Assembly (NCBI GenBank): GCA_030386875.1
Contig: CM059564.1
Location: 42,986,075-43,050,074 of the forward strand
Source of the DNA: Morinoia aosen
Taxonomy: Eukaryota; Arthropoda; Malacostraca; Amphipoda; Talitridae
Direction: 5' to 3'
DNA: 64,000 nucleotides
Of the stretch, positions 1 through 11,200 are shown piece by piece. A model generated the notes under the pieces. It saw only the letters and a program-made list of their open reading frames with translations, did not search any database and was not told the DNA's origin. Within the stretch, counting starts at the first letter, position 1. Every line of letters begins with the position of its first letter. Both the position numbers and the translations under genes were made by a program.

Positions 1-153
1 GAATTTAACACAGATTTCAGATCAAGGAGGCTCGACTTGAGTGAATTTTGCAGGTGGTCGAGCCAACTTGCCGCTCACATAGACTTAGATTTAAAAAATT
101 CTGATAGGTGGTACAGGTATGAGAAGACTATTTGATTTCAACGGCGCTATCAA

Positions 154-306
154 CGTTTAATGTTGAATTTAAATTATCTAAATTGAATTGAATAAGCTGA
201 ATTGAATTAGTTAAATTAAGTTTAATATGATGAATTAAATTAGTTAAATTATGTTGAATGAGGTGAATTATGTTAAATGAGTTTTATTAAATTGAATTGT
301 TAAATG
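154..306. repeat. AT-rich degenerate simple repeat
   Basis: Imperfect reiteration of units like TGAATTAAATTAG and GTTAAATTA, almost free of G and C pairs. No regular period holds over the whole block. It is low-complexity intergenic DNA. The flanking bases (1-153 and 307-645) show no gene or recognisable element. Confidence 0.6.
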
Positions 307-645
307 CAATCTCTGTGACGAGTTAAATTTGAGTTGATTTATTGAAAACCGCAGCTAGTTTTTGCTAAACTGCAATCGAAATAAGTAAAAATAAATGTTG
401 AATATAAAATTCACAAGCTTCGTTGCCAACAGACGGAGGAATGAGTTTGTGAAGAAAATAATTGGAAAAAACCTGTAAGTTCACCCCATTGTATCGAAAA
501 ATTCAATTGGATGTTAGTTAAGCGATTGTAAAACTCCAAATAGCTGCATCTAGCTGTCATTATAACCATAAATACCGTGTAGGTAAATACAAACACACGA
601 ATCTTTATTACACGGGTGTTATTGAATTATTTTCTAACTATATAT

Positions 646-746
646 CTGAGTGTTTATTACTCAGGACTTAAATTCACCGAGCCAGAACGCTATCGATCGC
701 GCTATCGACCACCACCCTTGAGTTCGAATCTCCTGAGTGTTTATTA
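646..746. mobile_element. tRNA-related SINE fragment between 14-bp direct repeats
   Basis: A 73-bp segment (660-732) sits between two perfect 14-bp direct repeats, CTGAGTGTTTATTA at 646-659 and 733-746, as expected of a target-site duplication. On the plus strand the segment ends in a pol III B-box-like GTTCGAATC. Its reverse complement resembles the tRNA-like head at 1789-1866 (TCGATAGCGT, CGGTGA, AGTCCTGAG). The direct repeats and the resemblance are seen; retroposition is inferred. The centre is itself palindromic (CGCTATCGATCGCGC), so two opposed heads may be fused. Confidence 0.45.
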
Positions 747-994
747 GTCCGATTATATATATATTCAAATATTTATATAAGAATCTAATAAAATATTTTG
801 TGTCTATAATAAAACGGTGCATATATGAGCTTTAACGATAATTTTTAATATTCTGATACAGTCAAAACAGATCAAATCATCGTAATGTTAGTGGTATGAA
901 AAGTTAGTCAACAGGTCGATGTTCACTGGCTTGTTAATTGAAATATTTTGACCAGATATTGGCATCTCCTCACACTCCCTCAGGCAAGAACACG

Positions 995-1345
995 GCACAC
1001 GCCACATTATGCACACCACACCCACAGAAATATGCGGAGTGTTAATTCAAACTTTTTACACAGAAAATGGATGCCCCGCACGCGCGCAGCATGAGATACG
1101 TAACACGCGTTGTACGAGAACACAACACGCATGGCACACACACGCAACACGCAGGATACTCGTGCTAACACGCACTCAACACGCCCGCGACTAGCAAAAT
1201 ACACGCACGCAACACGCATGACGCTAGTGCGTAACACACCGAACACACGCAGTCAACATCCACGCAGGACACACGCAGTCTACATGCAGAGCACACACAG
1301 TCGACACGCAACACACAGGCCAGCACAAGACACAACCGACGCAGC
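995..1345. repeat. CACGCAA-rich low-complexity tract
   Basis: An irregular tract built from ACACGCA, CAACACGC and CACACG words. It leaves several frames open on both strands, but the translations are monotonous (R, T, H or C, V, L) and not protein-like. I regard it as a degenerate microsatellite or minisatellite. Confidence 0.6.
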
Positions 1346-1502
1346 TGCAAGACTTGTACCAGCCCCGCAGTCCGGACTTTGTATCGGTGCCGCCAGCGCT
1401 GCCGAGTTCAGCAGTCGCTCTGGCAACGCACACCACACGAAATCGGAGCTGTTGGTAAGCAACACATTTGTGTTTGTTGCTGCAGTAACACCCTCGTACT
1501 TA

Positions 1503-1708
1503 GAGAGCTCAAAGTCTAGTCACCCCCAGAAACAGTAATGAATCTGGTACGGGAAGACACTGCTTCCACAAGGTGATCTCTAGTCCTGAGTTCGAGTCTC
1601 ACGAACTCCTCGTACATTTATTTCATTTGAAAAAAAACCTTGTGGAAGCAGTGTCTTCCCGTACCAGATTCATTACTGTTTCTGAGGGTGACTAGACTTT
1701 GAGCTCTC
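1503..1708. repeat. Fold-back element, 72-bp inverted arms
   Basis: The left arm 1503-1574 and right arm 1637-1708 are reverse complements over 72 bp with a single mismatch (CCCCC against CCCTC within the arm). The 62-bp loop carries a tRNA-like B-box fragment (1572-1620) that recurs in direct orientation at 1818-1866, then a short A-run. Near-perfect arms suggest a recent origin. It could be a fold-back MITE or a duplication-inversion event around a SINE piece. Confidence 0.85.
1572..1620 (+). mobile_element. tRNA-like SINE fragment (B-box half)
   Basis: These 49 bases are identical to 1818-1866 and contain the B-box-like GAGTTCGAGTCTC. The 5' half of the tRNA-like head is missing here because the fold-back arm replaces it. 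Confidence 0.55.
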
Positions 1709-1788
1709 GATACATATGGGAATAAAATATATCTGTCAGGACAGTGCACCTGCTTTCACTGTGCCAAACATTGCTTTCGTTGTGCTTC

Positions 1789-1866
1789 GCGTTGCGCAGT
1801 CGATAGCGTGTTGGCGCGGTGATCTCTAGTCCTGAGTTCGAGTCTCACGAACTCCTCGTACATTTA
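1789..1866 (+). mobile_element. tRNA-derived SINE head
   Basis: The block looks like the 5' half of a tRNA followed by a T arm: A-box-like TTGCGCAGTCGATAGCG, then GAGTTCGAGTCTC as B box, about 35 bases apart. The stem TGAG/CTCA closes around the TTCGA loop. No complete acceptor stem forms, so it is not called as a functional tRNA. The last 49 bases recur exactly at 1572-1620 and a diverged, reversed relative lies at 660-732. It was most likely a pol III SINE head, now truncated by the tandem array that follows. Confidence 0.5.
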
Positions 1867-2190
1867 CCCTCGTACTTGTTGCTGCAGTAACACCCTCGTA
1901 CTTGTTGCCGCAGTAACACCCTCGTACTTGTTGCAGTAACACACTCATGCTTGATGTTGTTGTGTGACACATGCTTGTGACACATGCTTGATGTTGTTGT
2001 TTCAGTAACACACTTATGCTTGTTTCTGCAGTAACACAGTCATACTTGTTGCTGTTTTAACTCATCATTTGTCTTGTTTTAGTAACACATTCGTACTACA
2101 TAATTGTTGGTGTTGCAAATCGTGTTTGTTACTGCAGTAACACCCTCGTACTTATTGCTGCATTAACACACTCTTTCTTGTTGTTGCAGA
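1866..2190. repeat. 26-bp tandem array
   Basis: About 12 imperfect copies of a unit near ACCCTCGTACTTGTTGCTGC followed by AGTAAC. The first copies are nearly identical and later ones drift and change length. One isolated unit also occurs at about 1478-1500, before the fold-back, so the array was probably interrupted by the fold-back/SINE block. Confidence 0.8.
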
Positions 2191-2194
2191 AGCC

Positions 2195-3640
2195 TTCTGA
2201 CATCGAGACGGCACTTTTTAGCTGCTCTTGCTCTCAACACTTGTTAAAAATCCATGTTACAGTTCTGTTAACTGCCACGAAAAAATCTTTATTACCTTTG
2301 CCCTCTAATAAATAAAATTAGGTCACGCCGCCACTTCAAGAACTTGATCTGTTTGCTCTTCAGGCGGCAATGAGCTCAACTCTCACGAAGTAAATCAAAC
2401 AAGGCCAGTTTTTACGCGGTTCATTTTTTGATTGAAGAGTTCATAATTTATCTGCCCTCTTGTTGCCATTTTTGTCACCTTCATGGTCTTCTTATTCGCT
2501 TGTGCTGTCGCTGATGAATTTGGGGGAATCCGTTTGTGATGTATATTCGTTGAGGTATTTTGACAGTTTATCATTTTCCGTCTTCTTAAATGCTGAGCAA
2601 ATGTATAAACCATGTACGAGTAAATGAAGGAATGGAATATTGGCCGATGAAAACCTGAGCCTGGAGTAACAGTCAATATCGGGCTATACGACAAACAGTT
2701 ATAGAAACCTCAGCCTATATGCTTAAAAACATTCTCTGTCATTGGTAGCTTGAATCGATCATTCTATTGGTTGAACTATTGGGACCAATTTTTATTCTTT
2801 TCAATTAGCGTTCGTCGTTGAGTGGTTTGATAATAATGTCGTTTCAAGATAATGCATATCCTGACTACTTTATGGTGCGTCTGGTGCTCCTTAAGTGAAC
2901 CAAATCTGCCTTGCAATAAAACCTGGATTGTAAATGGGCGCATGTCCGGCCCCTGCATGACAAACAGACTTCGAAAAAGACAGAATAATAAAATTATAGA
3001 AAAAGATCTCCTTACCGCGTGCAAAAACCTACGCAATCGGAATTAAGCACTAAATGTTCTGGTGTGTATACGTGCTTTCGTGAGAACAATTACATTTTGG
3101 TTTTAGTTTTCTTTCGTCACCGAGCATTTTTGTGTTCCATCAAAACTTAGTTTGAAGAGGTGACAAAAAATAAAAAGGAGAACGTGCACATGTGACCTTC
3201 GGTAAAAGATTAGAAGCGCAAATAAAAATTTAAATGAAAAATTCAGTAAGACGTAAAGTAGACCGCTAATTAAAGTTAAAAGTAAGCTCAAAACCGTAGA
3301 ATGTGGTAAGCTATTGTAATAAAGGTTGTTGAGTTATTTATGTTTTTCGTACAATAAAATTTAGACTTTCACAGCAAAATCTCCAACCATTCAGTGACAT
3401 GTGTTTAAAACCGAGGTTGCACTATCAACAATATTTCATTAACATGAAAATTAAAATTTTTATGCTTCTTCGTTCCTATTTGCATTGAACTCGCAAATAT
3501 GGCAACTAAACTTCACAATATTTGGAACAATGTTCGTACAAAAAAAAATTTCGATGATGTACTCAAGACCGAAGCTATGGTTCGAACCTCGCTGCTAAAT
3601 AGATGCTCTCAACCTCCGTACGATTCCATAGCGCAGAAAG
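2195..3640. other. Intergenic, nothing recognised
   Basis: Single-copy-looking AT-rich sequence. Short open frames on both strands have no domain-like composition and no consistent splice signals. No repeats or RNA genes were seen. Confidence 0.5.
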
Positions 3641-4275
3641 CAACTGAGGATGTTGCAATAGTTACAAGTAACTACTGTGTATAATGACATTTTACGACCG
3701 AGGATGTAGTAATAATATCAGGCCACTATACAACACGATAGACCAGAATTGCTCATGTAGTAATAGTTGTAGGTAACTAGACATAATGTAGGTAACTATA
3801 CATAATGTGGGTAACTATACATAATGAATGTTGCCGACCGTGGATGTGGTGGTAGAAACGCAGTGATAGACCACGACTATCAGTGTAGCAATATGAACAA
3901 GTAACTACACGTAATAATGGTCTGCAATCGTGAATATAGTAATAGTATCAAGTAACTCAACAAAACGATAGAGACCACGACTGTTGAATTATGTAGTAAC
4001 AGTAGCAGGTAATTATACACAATGATAGACTACGACTACTGTAGCAGCAGTAGCAGGTGACTATGTACAATAATAGTCTACGACTGTTGTAGTAACAGTA
4101 GCAGGTAACTATGTACAATAATAGTCTACGACTGTTTTTGCAACAGTAGCAGGTAACTATGTACAATAATAGTGTACGACTGTTGTAGTAACAGTAGCAG
4201 GTAACTATGTACAATGATAGACTACAACTACAGTAGCAACAGTAACAGGTTACTATGTATAGTAATAGGAATAAT
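3640..4275. repeat. 48-bp tandem array with diverged left flank
   Basis: The core (about 3984-4258) has about five copies of a 48-bp unit containing ACAATAATAGTCTACGACTG and AACAGTAGCAGGTAACTATG. To the left, from about 3640, older copies with the same words (GTAACTA, GATAGACCACGACT) are strongly diverged. Because 48 is a multiple of three, a 147-codon minus-strand frame stays open across it; its Cys/Tyr-rich repeat translation is an artefact. Confidence 0.85.
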
Positions 4276-6385
4276 AATCTACACGACAAATGGTAGCTCA
4301 GGACGTGACACCCCAAGCCCTCACACCAGCAGCCACACCAGCGCCACATCACAGAAGTCAACCCGCAAGTAGGTCTCCTGAATAAATATACTCCGTACAA
4401 GAGGCTGGCCGGGCGGGACTCGATCGCAGCTCTGATTATTTGCTCGCCTACTTTTCTTTAAAAGGATGAGGAGGAATGTAGTAACATTGTTGTCCAACGT
4501 ACGAAAAGCTAGTAGCACAGCACCGCTTGTATGCAGAAGTGCTTGTATAAGCGTACTCTGTGGCTTACAGGCACGCGTGCTATCGTTGTTTATATCATAT
4601 AAGTATAAGCTGAGGATTACAGGCATGATGTCCTTTGCGGATAGCAACCTCTGGCCTTCGCGTGCGTGGAATTTTACATTTCACTTTATGAAGTCAGTAA
4701 AGCAGCAATGCAGGCGTACCGATGCAGATTGTTTCTCTTCTTGCACCCAGAGTTCACGACGACAGAGCAAATGTCAGCGGCGGCTTCAAATTAGCAAGGG
4801 CTAATGTTTGACCTTCCTCGGTACGCCCCCTTGATAATTTAACAACAATAGTAGTATTAATTTTGTTGCAATTAAGTAGTTCGTACGTGGATGGCGTTTT
4901 AAGCGATAGTATTAATTAGGCTGTAAATCAGAAGTTATAACATGGATGGCGTTTTGCATGGAACACAAATGGGAGTTGCTTATATTAATCCAATAAGATT
5001 CATTAGTTATTACTTGCATTAATTTTACTAAATTGTTCATCAAAATGGTCATGTAGGATGTCTGTATAGAAGTTCAAATTCAACTTCAGTTGTGTGTGAG
5101 ATCAAGAATTGACTCTTTAGGAAAGAAGTATTGATCTATTCACATATCGGCTTTAACGTGACAGCCTAGAATTAGAAATCAGTGAGACGCTTCTTTAAGT
5201 ATTACTAAAATTTTCTGAGTTATTTTGAATTGAAAATCGGGAAAATTAAGCTATATCAATCAATTTTGAGAAAGATATAAATTAATCGACATTTTCATTG
5301 CTGCTCCAAGTCTCTTCGATTTAAGTTTACCTAAGAACCGTAGCATGAAAATAAATTTCATAATTCGGCTCTTGATTAAGACGTATCATTTTATCGAATT
5401 TAAAAATTTGAAGTGTAAGGGTTATTTCGAGAACACTTTTCGAAAGTATACCACAAAATTGTTAGAATATTACCAGTACCAAGTAAGTGCTGTCTAAATC
5501 AATTCGAATCGTAAAATAGTCTGTATTTTCAATCCAAACTCAACGATCACGTCATTCATTTCATTTCTAGAAAATTTCGAAACAGTCTTGTTACAAATAA
5601 CAGCTAAACAATAAGCTCATGCGTAGTTTTCACATGCTGATGTGACATGAAACACAACTTTGTTGTATTTCCATATCGGTGAACTCCTTCAGCAATGTTG
5701 CAAAAGCGCACAAAAAATAACCAGCTCGTGGAGCAACACGTCAAAATACGTCATTTATGGTTTACAATGTGCAACAGGGAACGTAAAATATTTGGCAGTG
5801 CTAGACTCTACTAATATTGCCTGAAATAGACGGTTGCCTGGCAGCACAGGCTCCAATCTCGCAGGATTTCTACACTGGCATCAGAAGTTGAAATGATGAC
5901 ATCAATTTCTAACCCAAGATTCTGCGCTCTAGTTTAGTTTCGTAAAGTGTGTGGAATTATATGTTTTGAAATTTAAAATGATCTCGCTAGCGTTATCTGC
6001 GAAATTATTTTTATTTTGGTTTCAACGTGGCGGAAAAAAAGCATGAATATAATGAACATTTGGTCTGTTTCTCACGGAGCTGAAAAAAATGACTAGCAGC
6101 AAAAGTTATTGCAATGAAATACAATTATAAAAATTAATGCTCTGAATTTAAACGAAAAACAAAACGCTGTAGAGTTTTTTCAAAAAATTTGCCGTGAGGA
6201 AACAATTCGGGTGGTCTCCTATTCTACCAATTATTCTAGATTTTTTTCGACTCACAAACGACCACGTAACTGCTTTAGGAAGTCTGCAAGCTCCACATGG
6301 GATCTCAAAAACATGTTGCAGCATCTGCACCTTGTAATCCCGTGTGTAGAATCTCAATATGTCAGTGTGTATTACAGGAACGCAA
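4276..6385. other. Intergenic, nothing recognised
   Basis: Apparently unique sequence. One word pair, TGGATGGCGTTTT, occurs twice (about 4890 and 4944). No gene, RNA or mobile-element signature could be supported. Confidence 0.5.
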
Positions 6386-6389
6386 TCAT

Positions 6390-6690
6390 AATCCCCACCT
6401 TCGTTATGCTTACTGCAGACTCACAATGACAATCCTAACCTTTGCTATGCGTATTATAGATACACAAAATCCCAACCTTCGTAATTCGTATTGTAGATAC
6501 ACAAAATCCCAACCTTTGCAATGCGTAATGTAGATACATAGTCAAAATTTCAACATTTGCTATGTGTGTTGCAGATACACAAAATTCCAACCTTTGCTAT
6601 GTGTATTGCAGATACACAACCAAATCCCAACCTTCGCAATGAGTATTGCAGATACACAATCAACCCAAAACGCAACCTTCCCACGCGAGT
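6390..6690. repeat. 37-41-bp tandem array
   Basis: Seven or so imperfect copies of a unit with the words CTTTGCTATGCGTATT, GCAGATACACAA and ATCCCAAC. Length varies by a few bases between copies. Open frames in both directions here are repeat translations. Confidence 0.8.
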
Positions 6691-6726
6691 CAGAGCAGCC
6701 GGCCAGCACCGGACGCAGTGACATAC

Positions 6727-6919
6727 CTGCAAGGGTTTGCGGTTGCCCGTAATGTGCGTGAAGGGTCACCAACTCCAACGGGGTCGTGGCTCCTGCTTCA
6801 GTCAAATGGTTTCGCCCAATTTGGAGGTTCAAAAGATCAAACCGCGCCTGAAATTCAATCAGTTCGGGCAAGTTTGAGGATCCTCCACTTGTCATGCGGT
6901 TGTCAAAGTTCCCTGCCAT
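6727..6919 (-). CDS. Candidate exon, unknown protein
   Basis: A minus-strand frame starts at an ATG (6919) directly preceded by an in-frame TAA and runs 64 codons to a strong splice donor, GCAG|GTATGT, at 6727/6726 (phase 1). The translation is mixed in composition, unlike the repeat frames around it, with stretches such as ELIEFQARFDLLNLQIG and GATTPLELVTLHAHYG. Local GC is higher than in the flanks. I do not recognise a family and found no partner exon; downstream in this direction is the 37-41-bp array, which would lie in the intron. It may be a real first coding exon, part of a decayed transposable element, or chance. Confidence 0.25.
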
Positions 6920-6929
6920 TTAGGAAGTG

Positions 6930-7440
6930 AGGTATTTGAAACCTGATTTTAACGAATCTTTTTATTGCTCAGCTGTCGGTTGTAGTTCCACTTCTCAAAC
7001 TGAACATAGGAATCCGTCCATTTCGTTATGATTTTTACCAAAGGTTTTACCTGAGTTTCTTGTCACCTTAAGCTATTTTTAACCTATTTCATATCGAAAG
7101 CTCTTTGTGCATAGCAATTCGTACATCAGCAAGTACAATTTACTACATGCATCGCAAAAAAACATTTTTCCATAAACTATGACGTAAAACCTTAATGCTG
7201 ACTGGAATATGATTGTTTTCCGTTCTCAAATCACAAATTTTGATTCGGTTCCAAAAGACCAGTGATTTTCAGGTGATTGACACCATATTTCCGTCTTTCC
7301 TGCTTTCAATCTTCAAGGTATTTTTCCCAAAACGATTGTTTCCTGAACAGGAACGAAGTAATAGAAGAAACCATGACTACGAAAGTGTCATGTAACATAA
7401 GACATCACATCATGGTACACATCTGCTATGAATACGCCTG
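6930..7440. other. Intergenic, nothing recognised
   Basis: AT-rich unique sequence between the candidate exon and the SINE. No supported feature. Confidence 0.5.
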
Positions 7441-7450
7441 GAGTTTCCTG

Positions 7451-7750
7451 CTTCTGTGGGACAGTGGTTAAGGGATCGGGCTCGTATGTTGGAGTCGCGG
7501 GTTCGTATCCCGGCGCTGGCGCGGAGGTTTTCCCCGTTGGGTATAAGGGAAAGCTCAAGCACAATACCCCACTCAACCCAGGTGTCGGAAATGGGTACCG
7601 GCTTTATGGGGGAACCGTCATGGTGTCCTATATATAGGGTTAGTTATAAGACATTTGAAAAACCAATGCTAAGATCATATGTATCAGGCTTGATTGGAAA
7701 TAAAGCATCCCAAAGATGCCGATGTTAACCTAACCTAACCTAACCTTCTG
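7451..7750 (+). mobile_element. tRNA-derived SINE with TAACC tail
   Basis: The head has an A-box-like TGGGACAGTGGTTAAGGG (7456-7473) and a near-perfect B box GGGTTCGTATCCC (7499-7511) whose stem closes CGGG/CCCG. These are the pol III promoter elements of tRNA genes. A body of about 210 bp without coding capacity follows, then four TAACC units (7726-7745), the complement of arthropod TTAGG. The hexamer CTTCTG occurs at the left edge (7451-7456) and right after the tail (7745-7750), a possible short target-site duplication. Box spacing, body and tail fit a SINE better than a tRNA gene. Confidence 0.75.
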
Positions 7751-7905
7751 GTTGACGGGAAGTGGATATAACCTCATCGTAAAGTAAACTTCACTGAACG
7801 AATGCAAAATTGCCCCAGGGAAAGTTTCTTCCAGACAAGTGGATCACTGCAGTTTCTTAAATTATAAACGTTTTAAATTTTACAGCTGAATGACATAAGA
7901 GAAAG

Positions 7906-8246
7906 CTCTTCTGGGTTCACTCGTTTATGATTTAAATGTTGCAGCATCTAATGGATGACTTAGGAATACGCTATTCTGGGTTCAATCGTAAATTCTATTA
8001 ATGTTACAGCATTTAATGGATGACTTAGGAGTACGCTATTCTGGGTTCACTCGCAAATGCTTTAAATGTTACTGCATCTAATGGATGACTTAGGAGTACG
8101 ATATTCTGGGTTCACTCGCAAATTCTTTAAATGTTACTGCATCTAATAGATGACTTAGGAGTACTCTATTCTGGGTTCACTCGCAAATGCTTTAAATGTT
8201 ACAGCATCTAATGGATGACTTAGGAGTACGCTATTCTGGGTTCACC
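7906..8246. repeat. 65-bp tandem array
   Basis: Units begin at 7906, 7971, 8036, 8101, 8166 and 8231 (last one partial), an exact 65-bp spacing. Each has CTATTCTGGGTTCACTCG, then AAATGTTACAGCATCTAATG and GATGACTTAGGAGTACG. Copies differ by few substitutions and no indels, which points to recent homogenisation. Confidence 0.92.
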
Positions 8247-8249
8247 CAG

Positions 8250-11200
8250 TAAACTTCAAGTGAATCGAGTGAATTATTTCACCAATTGCATTAAAGAACT
8301 ACTGTCTAGATCTAAAGAAATATGTATCACAGGCGCACACAAGTAAGTAATTTATTTACATGTTACGTCTCTTTCTAGTTTATACTATACATTTAAAAAT
8401 CTTTAGAATTCATGCATGCCAGATAATAAAGCTACTGGTAATTAATGTCTTAAATATTTTTTTTTTTATTTTGCTCATAATCATAGCGAGTTTTTCAACC
8501 AAACGCCACAATTATTTAAGAAAAAGCTTAATCTTCAGTTGCTGAACATTTAGATGTTTTGGTAGGTTACATAGTACATAGTAGTAACTTTATTAGATTA
8601 TTTCGATCAAAACTAATCAAAAAAAGGATCATGACTCTTGTCAAACTAATGATTAGGAGATTTTTCTCCCTTTTACATCTATCAGACTACTGTATACAAT
8701 TGAAACCGCCTGTATCGACCTACTTAGTGACTTTTAGGGTGCACTACGTTGCATTTCTACACGATCAACCTTGTTTAAGAGCTCTCCTACATGGAAACTT
8801 CTATTGCAAGCATGAAAGTTAACAATTCAATCCTTCGTGGGTTTAACCTTTAGCGAACCTCTGTGACAGCGCTCAAGGAACCTGCATATTTACAAATGCT
8901 TCAGTAAAAGTCTGAGCAAAGGACAAAAATCGTGAAACCAATCGGCGACTGTCCTTGAAACTCTAGCGTGTCACCCTTGAACTTAAACTTGCTTGCTTTT
9001 TTGTCACGTAGCGCCCGGACAAGATAAATAAGCGGCTCAAATACCAGCACTTTTAATCTTGTGTTTTATGAGAGGGAAAGTCCAGTTGATCCAACTGGTC
9101 CAATTTCAGGATCAGTTCTTGCGCTCTGACCTTTCCGGAGACGCCGCTGCTCAGGTGCTTTTATTCTGAGCATACAAGTAGTACTAAATCCATCTTTGGA
9201 ACCTTTACCCTACACGTCTCCTAACGCACTTAAAAAGGAACCTTTTTAAAATACGTGTGCAGCTTTCCCTATTCTAATTTCGAAATTGGAAGAAACTCGA
9301 TAGCTTGAAATCCTGGAAGCTTGTGACACTCGATATGTTGCGACACAATTCAGCTTCAAAATCCTGAACGCAAATGCTCCTTATTTTTTAAGCAAGTGAT
9401 TACATTTCTGTGCAGTCTGCTTCTAATGCCCTAGTTTTTGAGTTGTGAATTACACTTTTGTCGCTTAGTAACTATAATTCTGGTGCTTTTGAGCGGTCCC
9501 TCAAGTTTTTTCAAGGATACAATCATATCCTCCAAAGAACCATAATAAATATGCCTGAACATACTCATTCTCCGAGTTTGGCAATAACGCGCTGCGAGCT
9601 CGCTCGTTTTGTAGTTCACAGGCGTGGCGAGCACAAAATATTGCACTGATTTACATCGAAAAGATGGATGAAGAACTTGAATGCGGAGTCGCAATTTGTT
9701 CGCAGCTTGGAATGTCGGTCGCGCACCCTGCGCTCAGATGGAATATATTGCCCAAATGATGGGCGGTGGTTGACAGCAACATTCGATGGTAATCCTACAA
9801 TATTTGAGTTGATTAGGGGAATTTCTGTTGAAGAATGGATACGCTCATGAAAATTAGTTCCACATTTAAGTTTGTGGGTTGTCTCCCACGAATGTTTTGG
9901 TTGTGTGAACTTGGGTGATATTGACTGTCCCGAGTGCTATAAATCGTATCGAAAACGAAGAGGTTTTTTCATTGAGAAGCAAAATTTTGATTCTATCTTT
10001 CTATTTTTTATTTGAATCTCTGCTTGTAGAAATTTAATAAATCAGTCAAATCTACACCGTGAACAAAATTTCTGTAGATATGATTTCACGGTACTACATA
10101 AACTGTGAATTTTCCTCCTAAGAATTTGGTAAATATTATGGAGTCTCTAATCCAGCACAAACATTGGGCTCACTCACCTTTACCTGTAGTGATTTTAAAC
10201 GTAACGATCACTTGTGTGTATGAGGGAGGAGGTTCACAAATAGTCACTAAAAATGACCAAGAATGTGGCTGTGTAGTCAGCGCTGTTGTATTGGTCTGCC
10301 ATCCATCCACGCTAGGAAGGTCCTCTCCTATGCTAGAAGTTCAAGGCTCTAGAGCTCATACTTTCAATTTGCCCTGTATTTTAAAAACGAATTTTTTGCT
10401 ACCCTCAAGCCTTTTCCATTGTCAACGTTCGACGAATTTTCCTTGAAAAAAAAATAGTATGAAACTCTTTGTGTCTCGTAGAAAACACTTCATTCATGCT
10501 GAGAAGAGTGCGTGCCGCGATAGACCAAGGCAAGCAGCCTTTGATGCTTAGCAGAGAACGTTCGCTGGCGAATATTTTCTAAGCACAAAGTCGTTATTGA
10601 ACTTTTGAAATAAGGTATCGAGAGATTATTGAGCAACGATAATTTTGCGGTACAACAATAAGTAAGGTAAATTTTGATCTCCGTAAAACAATGATCTGCC
10701 TCTTCTCATACTCAGTACTCATGTTTTTCAGGTCTGAAGTGAAATGACAGAGAAGTGAAACCAAGAAATTTTCAAACTAATATTGAAAATTCGTGGATTG
10801 AGATCAGCATTGCAGTATGTCAAGATAAAAAGTTAGTTCTTTCGTACAGTAGTCATCTAGCCATGTGTGTAGAGCATGTGTGTTTGCTCAATTTTGCATA
10901 TACTCGCAATTATATTCATCGCAGCTGTAAATATTCCGTAGCAAACGCGTTCGTTTTTTTGCGACTCTGATCCTACTAGTGATGGAGAGACTTTGAATTT
11001 TGTGATTTTATTCTAACATGGAGCAAAGGTAGCGGCCGAGAAAAGTCTAAGGGAAACACGTTGAAGAGAGGTGTTAATAGTCTAATATTATATCAATAAG
11101 TTCTAACTTTTAGGGTTTTCCCGAAAAAAAAGCAATGTGAGAAATTAGGTTCTAGGCCATATGTGAACATTGATATTTGTGATGAGTTTTCACTATGAAG

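Noticed and set aside
3575..3600. GGTTCGAACC as a tRNA B box
   Set aside because: No A box or cloverleaf at a suitable distance.
3957..4400. 147-codon minus-strand Cys/Tyr-rich frame
   Set aside because: Translation of the 48-bp tandem array.
7456..7530. Functional tRNA gene
   Set aside because: A and B boxes are present but no complete cloverleaf or acceptor stem forms, and the block continues into a SINE body with a TAACC tail.
7726..7745. Telomere or interstitial telomeric block
   Set aside because: Only four units, placed exactly at the SINE 3' end, so a SINE tail is the simpler reading.
6360..8246. CRISPR-like arrays
   Set aside because: The repeats are contiguous tandem units without unique spacers, in a eukaryotic context.
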